Of a DNA stretch of 46,200 nucleotides, positions 33,254-40,891 are shown piece by piece. Source of the DNA: an uncultured Spirochaetaceae bacterium (GTDB lineage Bacteria; Spirochaetota; Spirochaetia; Sphaerochaetales; Sphaerochaetaceae); NCBI GenBank assembly GCA_944389065.1, contig CALXKZ010000019.1, forward strand, positions 1 through 46,200. The letters run 5' to 3'. The notes beneath the pieces were generated by a model. The model saw nothing but the letters and a program-made list of their open reading frames with translations, searched no databases and had not been told where the DNA came from. The first letter of the stretch is position 1. Each line of letters opens with the position of its first letter. Position numbers and translations under genes: made by a program.

Positions 33254-33556
33254 TCATTTCTTTGCAGGGGCCTTTGCGCTGATTTTTGAGTTTGCCCTTA
33301 TTTTCCCTGTCTTGCTCTGGATGACGATCGATCCAGGAAGCCCAGAGTTCTTGATGTGGGTTTTGGCCGCCTCGATTGCTTCCTTCTGGGTTCTGTAGTA
33401 CTTGGTGACCCTTACATTATCCCTTTCTTTCTCAAACCAGCCTTTCTCCGGATCCTTGAAGATGTAGCGCACCTGTTTCGCTTTTGCTTTCTTCTCATCG
33501 GCACTGCCCGCAACATCAATGGTTATTCCTTCAGCCAGAATCTTCTCTTCTGCCAT
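33254..33556 (-). CDS. DUF2188-family small basic protein
   Basis: 100 residues. The C-terminal half carries the DUF2188 pattern WFEKERDNVRVTKYYRTQKE, then AIEAAKTHIKNSG and a Lys/Ala-rich tail with alternating charge (SKTGKIRANSKISAK). No catalytic motif or signal peptide. AAAGGAGGA precedes the ATG with normal spacing, so translation is SD-dependent. Members are small cytosolic proteins of unknown function, sometimes linked to stress. It is separated from the XDH-like operon by ~130 bases in which only a weak inverted repeat is seen. Confidence 0.8.
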   Translation of the reverse strand: MAEEKILAEGITIDVAGSADEKKAKAKQVRYIFKDPEKGWFEKERDNVRVTKYYRTQKEAIEAAKTHIKNSGLPGSIVIQSKTGKIRANSKISAKAPAKK

Positions 33557-33689
33557 ACGTCCTCCTTTTCCTTATATATTAACCGAGCTGGAAGAGACTC
33601 CGCTATAGTTACTTCCATCGGGAAGGCAGGAAATGGGTTTGCTGCTTTCAGGAAGGCCTGAAGGTATGGCAGGCTTCAGATTGCCCTCA

Positions 33690-34589
33690 TCAAGTCTGGG
33701 ACGGCATCGTCAGCGTCTTCTCATTCAGCTCATCGATTATTGCTCTGAGCACTCCTCTGGTCCGTACTCTCTGCAAGGGTGAAAGCTCCTGGAATGTCGA
33801 GTCAATAAAGGTGAATATTATCATCTCGAGTGATCTGAATTCCCTTTCATCAAGCGGGAAGCGCAGCGAAGAGAATACATTATCGATATCCCTGGAGTAA
33901 ATGATGCCGTGGTTTGGATATGTGAATGCTATTGCCGGATTATTCAGTATATCCTGATCGAGGGATGCGGTGAATGCGACGGCAAGAGAATCTTCAGGAG
34001 AAGTCATTATTGACCCGACAGATCTGAAGAACTGGCAGTTCTTATCCGTGAATGCAATCCTCACCCTTGAAATCATGCTCTGAGGGGGAAGCGTTACATT
34101 CCCGTTCTTGTCAAGAAGCCTTGTGAGCTGCATCCATCTTGAATGGAGCCTTTTCTTCTTGATCATCCTGACTTCGACATTGGCATCAAGAGCGACAAGC
34201 GTACCCGGGAATGATGTTATGAGTCCCTTTGTGCATATTGCTCCGCCTATTGTTGCCCTGCGCGTAATCAGTCTGGATCCTATTTCCATTATATTATCGG
34301 TAAGGACTTTGGGTAGTACGGCCTTGCCTGCGCTCATGACCTCATCAAGTGTTACCATTGCGCCGAATTCCGCAAACCTGTCATTGCGCTGGAACCTGTG
34401 GAGCTCTTCGATCTCTCCGAGATATATCACCTCGGCATTCATGATCTTCGATGGATAAGCATCCGGCCTTGTCATTATGAATGTTCCTCCGGCCCATAGG
34501 GTGGAAGAAGGGTAGTGTGTTATTACAGATGAGTACTCTGCCATATTATGCGGAGTATGGATGTTTGGAGAACTAAGACCTTCGTACAC
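33690..34589 (-). CDS. FAD-binding subunit of a xanthine dehydrogenase-like enzyme
   Basis: 299 residues, CoxM/XdhB-like. N-terminal WAGGTF (flavin-binding AGGT) and the second flavin motif RRATIGGAI are visible; the C-terminal domain matches CO-dehydrogenase flavoprotein C-domains in size. Transfers electrons from the FeS subunit to NAD or another acceptor. Starts at a GTG at 34589 with AAGGAGG 7 bases upstream, overlapping the FeS gene by 17 bases. TxxL-type residues after AGGT are replaced by FIMTRPDA, so affinity for FAD is uncertain. It is the last gene of the operon. Confidence 0.82.
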   Translation of the reverse strand: MYEGLSSPNIHTPHNMAEYSSVITHYPSSTLWAGGTFIMTRPDAYPSKIMNAEVIYLGEIEELHRFQRNDRFAEFGAMVTLDEVMSAGKAVLPKVLTDNIMEIGSRLITRRATIGGAICTKGLITSFPGTLVALDANVEVRMIKKKRLHSRWMQLTRLLDKNGNVTLPPQSMISRVRIAFTDKNCQFFRSVGSIMTSPEDSLAVAFTASLDQDILNNPAIAFTYPNHGIIYSRDIDNVFSSLRFPLDEREFRSLEMIIFTFIDSTFQELSPLQRVRTRGVLRAIIDELNEKTLTMPSQT

Positions 34590-35052
34590 GTCTCTTCCTC
34601 CTTATATCGATTCCCTTGATGACAATATCCACAGCATCCTCTGGATCAAGACAGGGACATCTTATTATCGAGAGTTCCTTCAGGATCTCATCTGCATCCG
34701 ATATACCATCTGAAATCAGGGATTCAAAGATCATTGTCCTTGATTCATAGCAGTCTGGGCATGGAGATGCACCGACAGCCTCATATGCTTTCTCTATATC
34801 CTTCATGCCCTTTGTTTTCTGGAATCCCTCGAAGGTGATTATTTCCTTTCCCCGTATCTCGAAAGCCGGCACCATACAGCTCAGCGTCGGCTTTCCATCC
34901 ACGAGCACTGTACAGAGTCCGCACATATTGCCTTTGCAATGGTTGACAGCAGAGCTGTCCCCTATGTTCTCAGAAAGGATGAGGGAAAGGGGTTTATTGG
35001 AATTGAGCGACAGAGTAAGAGTCTTGCCATCTATGGAACAGTCGATCTTCAT
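34573..35052 (-). CDS. [2Fe-2S] subunit of a xanthine dehydrogenase-like enzyme
   Basis: 159 residues, CoxS/XdhC-like. The plant-type cluster cysteines are in HCKGNMCGLCTVLVDG and LSC (C-x4-C-x2-C-x11-C). The second cluster has SPCPDC in place of the usual QCGFCTPG and CPC near the C-terminus, so four cysteines remain although the consensus around them has drifted. Passes electrons from the large subunit to FAD. Overlaps the large subunit by four bases (ATGA). A basic tail (RRKRRVRRS) is longer than usual. Confidence 0.85.
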   Translation of the reverse strand: MKIDCSIDGKTLTLSLNSNKPLSLILSENIGDSSAVNHCKGNMCGLCTVLVDGKPTLSCMVPAFEIRGKEIITFEGFQKTKGMKDIEKAYEAVGASPCPDCYESRTMIFESLISDGISDADEILKELSIIRCPCLDPEDAVDIVIKGIDIRRKRRVRRS

Positions 35053-36995
35053 ACACCATCTCCTTTGCGGAAGACTCTTTCCAGACGCTTTGCAGATACA
35101 GGCAGGATGGCTGCATCCTTTCCTCCAGCCTGATACAGCGCATTGGCCAGAGCTCCTTGCGTAAGAGCTCTGACAAGGCCGCTGACTGATGCAACAGGGC
35201 CTTCCACTCCTGTTGCGGATATGCTTATATGCATTCTGAAATCGAGCGGGATCGTAACGCCATTTTCCGCCAGTGATATAAGAAAAGCCCGTTTCACGGA
35301 TCCCATCAGAGTATCCTCATCCAGTATTTCAGGAAAAGCCAGGCATGCCCATAGCTCTGTTACTACTGGGATGTAATCGCTTTCACTGATTGTTATCTCG
35401 CATATCGCAGTGCCGGATCCTGTATTCTCGAACTCGCATGGATAATAGGTATTCTCCGCATCGAATCGAAGAGAGACCGGCAATGTTTCGCTTTCCTTGA
35501 GCACCGCAAGGTTCTTTGCCGCGCTTTCAAGCTGAGGCGTGAATGATGCGGTTATCCTTGAGAGAACATCCGGACCTGTATCAGCTGTATCGCTGCTGTA
35601 ATCCAGGAACATCACATGGTCAGGATGGCCAGGGATGATTCTGTCGGAGATGATCTTCTTCCATTTCTTCATTATCCCCGGATGGCAGAGAGCTGAGGTA
35701 TTGATTGTGACATTGCCTTTCTGTGTGAATGTCATGACTGCGCTGAATCCTGATTTCTTGGAGAATTCCGTTGAGAATCCCGATATTCCTGCTCCAGTTG
35801 CCATGCCTATGCCGCGGATATATCCAAGAAGAGAGAAGTCTCCGCTCTGGAACATATTCGCAGACCATTTTCTTTCATACGTACTCTGCTTTACCGCCTT
35901 CTCTGCGGTTTTCTTCTGTTCTTCAAGCTCGAATCCTGGAAGATAGTCCGTGAATTTTCTCTTCTCTTTCTTGACAGCGGTTCTGTACATGTAAGGTGTC
36001 ATTGATGCATCTTCTGCCAGTCTTGATATATGGAATTCTGTGGCAGCAAGCGCTTCGCTATAGCCGAGTGAGCCTGCAAATGATGCTGGGTATCGACCGG
36101 ATGTCTTTATCGATATGGATGCATTGAACTGCTTCAATGGATATGGTGGTATGATCCCAGCCATGGCCTGACGCTGGTATTCATCAGGCAGGATGGGGTA
36201 GGCCCCCATATCAACAGTCATAGCTACTGTCTCGGAAAGCGGTTTCCCTTCCTCGTCTGTCAGAGTCGATCGCTTAACGACAATCTCAGGACGTGAATAG
36301 ATCGCCCTGTCCTTGATCTCGGATGGCAGCCCTGTCTTTATTGCTGCTGAAGCTGCAAAGACAGCCAGGATCGCAGGAGATATGAAGTATTCATCATGCT
36401 TTGATGTATATCGTGCAGGATGGACATGTATATTCTTCTTTGGATAACCAGTGGAATCAGAGACAGCTGTACGCACCAGCTCCATCCATTCACAGGGCGC
36501 TTCGATATGCAGATTCGCGTTATCGGTCCATGCTGTTACTGTATAGCTGCGCAGCGATGGTTCAGCTACATGGCTGAGTGTGAATTCCGATTCGGTTGTC
36601 CGGTATTTCTTCTCCCCGTCTTCCTGTGGAGTGAAATCCCCCCATCCGTATTCAAGCGCTGGAGGTAATTTGATGGTACCTTCATCAATTTCATCGGTTT
36701 TTTCCGTATCAATGGAAATCTCACGCCGCATGATTTCCGCGCTTTCATAGTCGGGGGCAAAGACAGCCATGAGGATATCTCCGGCAAAAGCGGTCCTGTC
36801 TGCGGCCATAAGCGGGATATGGCTGCCATTGATGGCAATGGAATGCGCACCAACCAGATCGCCGGCTGTAATGAACAGATATCTTGAGTCCGTATCGGGC
36901 TTCCTGATTTCCTTAACCCTGAGACCTCCTTCAGATGCTCTGATCAGAATGCCGCAGCGCATGTTATAACGTGAGAAGTTCTTACGTTCTGCCAT
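35049..36995 (-). CDS. Divergent molybdopterin-type large subunit of a xanthine dehydrogenase-like enzyme
   Basis: 648 residues, shorter than typical XDH/aldehyde oxidoreductase large subunits (~700-780). The N-terminal a/b hammerhead can be followed (YLFITAGDLVGAHSIAING, then GDILMAVFAPDYESAEIM), and the C-terminus ends like the family (ALTQGALANALYQAGG). The Gly-rich cofactor motifs (GGxFGxK, QxGxGQ) are not seen, and the active-site GVGE region reads ATGVEGPV. So cofactor binding is uncertain. Context with FAD and FeS subunits supports the family. The ATG is 6 bases after TAATCT and lacks a Shine-Dalgarno sequence, so a leaderless mRNA is predicted. Confidence 0.72.
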   Translation of the reverse strand: MAERKNFSRYNMRCGILIRASEGGLRVKEIRKPDTDSRYLFITAGDLVGAHSIAINGSHIPLMAADRTAFAGDILMAVFAPDYESAEIMRREISIDTEKTDEIDEGTIKLPPALEYGWGDFTPQEDGEKKYRTTESEFTLSHVAEPSLRSYTVTAWTDNANLHIEAPCEWMELVRTAVSDSTGYPKKNIHVHPARYTSKHDEYFISPAILAVFAASAAIKTGLPSEIKDRAIYSRPEIVVKRSTLTDEEGKPLSETVAMTVDMGAYPILPDEYQRQAMAGIIPPYPLKQFNASISIKTSGRYPASFAGSLGYSEALAATEFHISRLAEDASMTPYMYRTAVKKEKRKFTDYLPGFELEEQKKTAEKAVKQSTYERKWSANMFQSGDFSLLGYIRGIGMATGAGISGFSTEFSKKSGFSAVMTFTQKGNVTINTSALCHPGIMKKWKKIISDRIIPGHPDHVMFLDYSSDTADTGPDVLSRITASFTPQLESAAKNLAVLKESETLPVSLRFDAENTYYPCEFENTGSGTAICEITISESDYIPVVTELWACLAFPEILDEDTLMGSVKRAFLISLAENGVTIPLDFRMHISISATGVEGPVASVSGLVRALTQGALANALYQAGGKDAAILPVSAKRLERVFRKGDGV

Positions 36996-37001
36996 GCTCT
37001 G

Positions 37002-37030
37002 AGATTACCATCAGCAAACTCTTTCAGCAA
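37002..37030 (-). promoter_or_regulatory. Promoter of the XDH-like operon, leaderless type
   Basis: Minus strand: TTGCTG (37030-37025), 17 bp, extended -10 TGG-TAATCT (hexamer 37007-37002), 6 bases (CAGAGC), ATG 36995. Confidence 0.65.
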
Positions 37031-37040
37031 GGTATTCTTC

Positions 37041-37069
37041 TTCCAACAGGCTCTTCTCTATTCTATAAT
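37041..37069 (+). promoter_or_regulatory. Promoter of ligA, leaderless type
   Basis: TATAAT (37064-37069) is perfect and lies 6 bases (CAGGCC) before the ATG. The -35 TTCCAA (37041-37046) at 17 bp is weak. It is back to back with the XDH-like promoter. Confidence 0.65.
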
Positions 37070-37075
37070 CAGGCC

Positions 37076-39181
37076 ATGGATATTAAGGAAGAGATAGATA
37101 AGCTTACCGCAGATCTCAAAGTGTATCAGGATAAATACTACAAAGAGGGCAGATCTCTGGTTTCGGATAGTGAATATGACAGGCTTTCGGACAGGCTGGC
37201 TGCGCTGGAGAAAGAACATCCGGAATATATGCATCCGGACTCGCCTACAAAGCGTGTGGGCTCTGATTTGACGAATGATTTTCCGGAAGTAAGGCATTCC
37301 ATCCCTGTTCTTTCGCTCGATAAAGCCTATTCGGATGAAGCTGTCCTTGATTTCTTCTCAAGATCCATTGCGAAGGGGGGCGGAGCTCTTTCCTTCGCGG
37401 CAGAGGAGAAAATCGATGGCATATCAATGGTTCTTTACTATGAGAAAGGGCTGCTGGTACGTGCTGTAACACGGGGAAACGGGGAAATAGGAAATGATGT
37501 TACTCCTAATATAATGACCATACAGAGTGTTCCGCTGGCAATTCCAGAGCCAATCGATATAGCTGTGCGCGGAGAGGTCTATATCAGCAAGGAGGGCTTC
37601 AGAAAATTCAATGATGCGGAAGCGGATGAAGATAAGAAGGCCGCGAATCCGCGCAATCTTGCAGCAGGAGCAGTCAGAAGGCAGAAATCCAGCGAGGCCC
37701 GGCAGGTCCCGCTTGATATATTCTGCTATGAAGGCTTCTGGGGGGATAAATCGCTTACCCCTCCTGATCATCTTCATATTCTCTCTAAGCTTAAAGAGCT
37801 TGGATTCCGGATCAATCCGCACTTTGCGTTCTTCGATTCAACAAAAGAGAGTGCCAGGATCAAGCTTAGGAATGCTGGGCTGGAAGGGACTCCATACGGC
37901 TTTTCTGATATTGGGGAATTCATAGAGGAAAAGACCTCTGAGCGCGGCAGATTGCCATATGAGATTGACGGACTTGTCTTCAAGATCAATGAACTTGCTG
38001 TGCGTGATAGCTTCGGATACACAGAGCATCATCCGAGGTGGGCTATCGCATATAAGTTCGAGTCTCCACAGGCTGAAGCTAGATTGCTGGGTATAACAGT
38101 GCAGGTCGGGAGGACAGGGCGTATAACTCCGGTAGCGGAGATTTCACCGACAAAGCTCGGAGGATCCACTATACGAAGGGCAACACTGCATAATCAGGAA
38201 TATATTGATGAGCTTGAGCTTGCCATCGGAGATACTGTTTCGATATCAAAGAGGGGGGATGTGATACCGGCAGTGGAGAGCGTCATCGATAAGAACGAGG
38301 AAGGAAATACCACATATAGCATTCCACCTGTATGTCCGTGCTGTGGCACAGAACTTGTAAAGATAGGAGGCCTGCAGTATTGCCCGGAATACACATGCCC
38401 TGATCAGGTAAAGGGAAGGATAGCCTTCTTCGCATCTTCCGATCAGATGGATATAGATACGTTAGGGCCAAAGACCGTGGAAATCCTGTATGAGGCAGGT
38501 ATCCTAAGGAGCATCGAGGATATATATACCGCTGATTTCACAAAGGCCGCTGGACTTCCGGGGCTGGGAGTGAAAAGCGTATCGCAGCTTATCGACGGAG
38601 TAAAGGAAAGCAGATCCCGGCCTTTTGCTGTTGTGCTCTCGTCTCTCGGAGTTGCTGATATAGGCAAGAAGAGCGCAGAGCTCCTTTCTTCAAACGGCTT
38701 TGGCTCAATCGACAGGATACTTGACGTCTCTGACAGCGGAGATATTTCTGCTCTTACCGCGATTCCTTCCATAGGGGAAGTCACTGCTGAGAATATCGTT
38801 TCAGCATTCAGGTCCCCACGTCTCAGGAAGACTATAGAGATCCTCCGGACCCAGGGGTTGCATATGAGCATCGACATGGATTCTGTGGAAGAGCAGAAAG
38901 AGCAGATATTCTCCGGACAGGTATGGTGCATAACCGGTTCATTTGATAATTTCAATCCACGGACTCTTGCTCTTAAGGAAGTCGAGAAGCGCGGTGGACG
39001 AACCGTTTCATCTGTCACTTCGAAGACCACCCACCTTCTTGCTGGACGTGGCGGAGGGTCGAAAAGGGCAGAGGCAGAAAGGCTCGGAGTCCGGATTGTG
39101 GATGAGAAAGAGTTCCTGGAACTTATCGGAATGGATAGCGGATCTGTGTCTTCTACCGATAGCCAGCTGACGCTTTTATGA
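37076..39181 (+). CDS. ligA: NAD-dependent DNA ligase LigA
   Basis: 701 residues from the ATG at 37076 (upstream in-frame starts precede the promoter). Seals nicks in replication and repair using NAD+. Domain Ia (YDRLSDRLAALE), adenylation Lys in AAEEKIDGISMVLYY, RGNGEIGNDVTPN, RGEVYI and the NPRNLAAGAVRRQ segment. Then the OB fold (VGRTGRITPVAEI), the Cys4 zinc finger (PCCGTELV, YCPEYTCP), HhH repeats and a C-terminal BRCT domain (WCITGSFDN, VEKRGGRTVSSVTSKTTHLL). All parts are intact. Leaderless start predicted. Confidence 0.97.
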   Translation: MDIKEEIDKLTADLKVYQDKYYKEGRSLVSDSEYDRLSDRLAALEKEHPEYMHPDSPTKRVGSDLTNDFPEVRHSIPVLSLDKAYSDEAVLDFFSRSIAKGGGALSFAAEEKIDGISMVLYYEKGLLVRAVTRGNGEIGNDVTPNIMTIQSVPLAIPEPIDIAVRGEVYISKEGFRKFNDAEADEDKKAANPRNLAAGAVRRQKSSEARQVPLDIFCYEGFWGDKSLTPPDHLHILSKLKELGFRINPHFAFFDSTKESARIKLRNAGLEGTPYGFSDIGEFIEEKTSERGRLPYEIDGLVFKINELAVRDSFGYTEHHPRWAIAYKFESPQAEARLLGITVQVGRTGRITPVAEISPTKLGGSTIRRATLHNQEYIDELELAIGDTVSISKRGDVIPAVESVIDKNEEGNTTYSIPPVCPCCGTELVKIGGLQYCPEYTCPDQVKGRIAFFASSDQMDIDTLGPKTVEILYEAGILRSIEDIYTADFTKAAGLPGLGVKSVSQLIDGVKESRSRPFAVVLSSLGVADIGKKSAELLSSNGFGSIDRILDVSDSGDISALTAIPSIGEVTAENIVSAFRSPRLRKTIEILRTQGLHMSIDMDSVEEQKEQIFSGQVWCITGSFDNFNPRTLALKEVEKRGGRTVSSVTSKTTHLLAGRGGGSKRAEAERLGVRIVDEKEFLELIGMDSGSVSSTDSQLTLL

Positions 39182-39215
39182 AAATGCGATATAAGAATGC
39201 AACGGAGGAAATTTT

Positions 39216-40517
39216 ATGAACAGCCTTGCTATTGAGCTTAATGAAATCCTTAAGGATTCTTCCGCCTATGGCTTTCTTTCCCCTATAGGAAAGAGAATGT
39301 ATTTTCCGAAGGGCATTGTTGCACAGAGTGACGAGGCAAAGGAGAAGGCGAAGCGCTATAACGCCACTGTTGGTCTTGCAACAAGCAATGGGCAGCCTTT
39401 CTATCTTTCCGATATCTATTCTGCATTCAAGGATGGACTTTTCAAGCCTTCCCAGATCTTCTCCTATGCCCCAGGTGGCGGCAATAAGGAGCTGAGGGCT
39501 TTATGGAAAGATATGATGATCAGAAAGAATCCTCATCTTTCCGGGAAGAAGACATCGACTCCGATAGTGACAGGAGGCCTTACGCATGCGATAAGCCTTA
39601 TTGCAAATCTGTTCGTGGCTCCAGGCTCTGAGGTGGTATGTCCGGATCTTTTCTGGGATAACTATGATCTTATCTTCACAGATCTTGCTGATGCACGCCT
39701 GAAGCTGTTCCCATTCTATGGAAGCAATGGTGGATTCAATGTCGAAGGAATGAAAAGGGCTCTCGAGGAAACGGAAGGGGATTATGCCCGTATTATACTG
39801 AATTTCCCGAATAATCCCACAGGCTATACTCCGTCTCACGAGGAAGCTCTTGAGATTGTCAAGGCAGTAAAGGATGTTGCGGATACAGGCAAGAAGATCC
39901 TTGTCATCTCTGATGATGCGTACTTCGGGCTTTTCTTTGAGAATGAAACCGAAAAGGAATCTCTGTTCTCATACTTTGCCGATGCGCATGAGAATATATT
40001 TGCAATCAAAGGCGATGCTGCGACAAAGGAAGAGATGGTCTGGGGATTCAGGGTCGGATTCCTTACATATGCCTCAAAAGGTTTCACAGATGCCCATATC
40101 GATGCGCTGACCAAGAAGACACTTGGTGCTATCAGGTGCACTGTCTCCAATTGCGATATGCCTGGACAGAGCCTGATACTCAATGCCATGAGAAATGGAA
40201 AGAACTATGAGAGCGATAAGGAAGCGCTTTTCGGAGAGATGTCAAAGCGTTATAAGGCAGTCCATGTAGCTGTTTCAAAGCATGATGGGGACCGGTTCCT
40301 TACGCCATATTCCTTCAATTCGGGATATTTCATGGCATTCAGCACAAATGGACGCGATGCAGAAGAGCTCAGAAGGTATCTTCTTGATAAATATCAGATA
40401 GGTGCCATAAACATTATGGGCCGCACTCTTCGTCTTGCATATTGTTCCGTTGAGCTTGAAGGACTGACTGAACTGGTTGATACTATCTATAAGGCGGCAG
40501 AGGAGCTATGGAGCTGA
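39216..40517 (+). CDS. PLP-dependent aminotransferase, class I/II
   Basis: 433 residues. Motifs of the fold-type I enzymes: LATSNGQP, PGGGNKELRALW, IVTGGLTHAISLI, NFPNNPTGYTPS (cofactor Asn), ISDDAYFGLFF (Asp/Tyr), and a late WGFRVGF with the PLP Lys expected in GDAATKEE just before. Overall it resembles aromatic/2-aminoadipate-type aminotransferases; substrate not determinable. CGGAGGA lies before the ATG. Overlaps the ModE-like HTH gene by 10 bases. Confidence 0.85.
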   Translation: MNSLAIELNEILKDSSAYGFLSPIGKRMYFPKGIVAQSDEAKEKAKRYNATVGLATSNGQPFYLSDIYSAFKDGLFKPSQIFSYAPGGGNKELRALWKDMMIRKNPHLSGKKTSTPIVTGGLTHAISLIANLFVAPGSEVVCPDLFWDNYDLIFTDLADARLKLFPFYGSNGGFNVEGMKRALEETEGDYARIILNFPNNPTGYTPSHEEALEIVKAVKDVADTGKKILVISDDAYFGLFFENETEKESLFSYFADAHENIFAIKGDAATKEEMVWGFRVGFLTYASKGFTDAHIDALTKKTLGAIRCTVSNCDMPGQSLILNAMRNGKNYESDKEALFGEMSKRYKAVHVAVSKHDGDRFLTPYSFNSGYFMAFSTNGRDAEELRRYLLDKYQIGAINIMGRTLRLAYCSVELEGLTELVDTIYKAAEELWS

Positions 40518-40891
40518 GCACAAAGCTTTATATTCTCGATGATGAAGGCAGGAAGTTCATGGGCGCTGGTGTCCTGTGGCTTCTGGAAGGGATAAAGGAA
40601 AGCGGTTCCCTTCTTGCCGCATCGGAGAATATGGGTCTTTCGTACTCAAAGGCCAGGGGCATGCTCGAACATCTTGAGCGTGCATCAGGCCATAGCATGA
40701 TCGAAAGGCGTAAGGGCGGCTCTGAGAGAAAAGGAGCAGTGCTTACGCCATATGCTGAGGAATATATCCTCCTTTACAAGAAGTTCCAGGAGGATGCGAA
40801 AAGCGATGCAGAGCGAAGATTCAGGGAATTCCTGAAATGTCTTGATACACTGGAGGCTGGTTATGGGCTCAAAGACGACACAACAGTATGA
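40508..40891 (+). CDS. ModE N-terminal-type winged-helix regulator without ligand domain
   Basis: 127 residues. Matches the LysR-type winged helix of ModE: FMGAGVLWLLEGIKESGSL, AASENMGLSYSKARGMLEHL and RRKGGSERKGAVLTPYAEEY. The C-terminal molybdate-binding (MOP) domains are missing, so it is a stand-alone DNA-binding protein. AGAGGAG upstream supports the ATG. Overlaps both the aminotransferase (10 bases) and the PFK gene (29 bases), so it is made together with them. Its target and effector are unknown; the XDH-like operon lies one gene away. Confidence 0.78.
   Translation: MELSTKLYILDDEGRKFMGAGVLWLLEGIKESGSLLAASENMGLSYSKARGMLEHLERASGHSMIERRKGGSERKGAVLTPYAEEYILLYKKFQEDAKSDAERRFREFLKCLDTLEAGYGLKDDTTV

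Noticed and set aside
33168..33398. 76-residue plus frame
   Set aside because: Antisense to the better supported DUF2188 gene and overlaps a hairpin.
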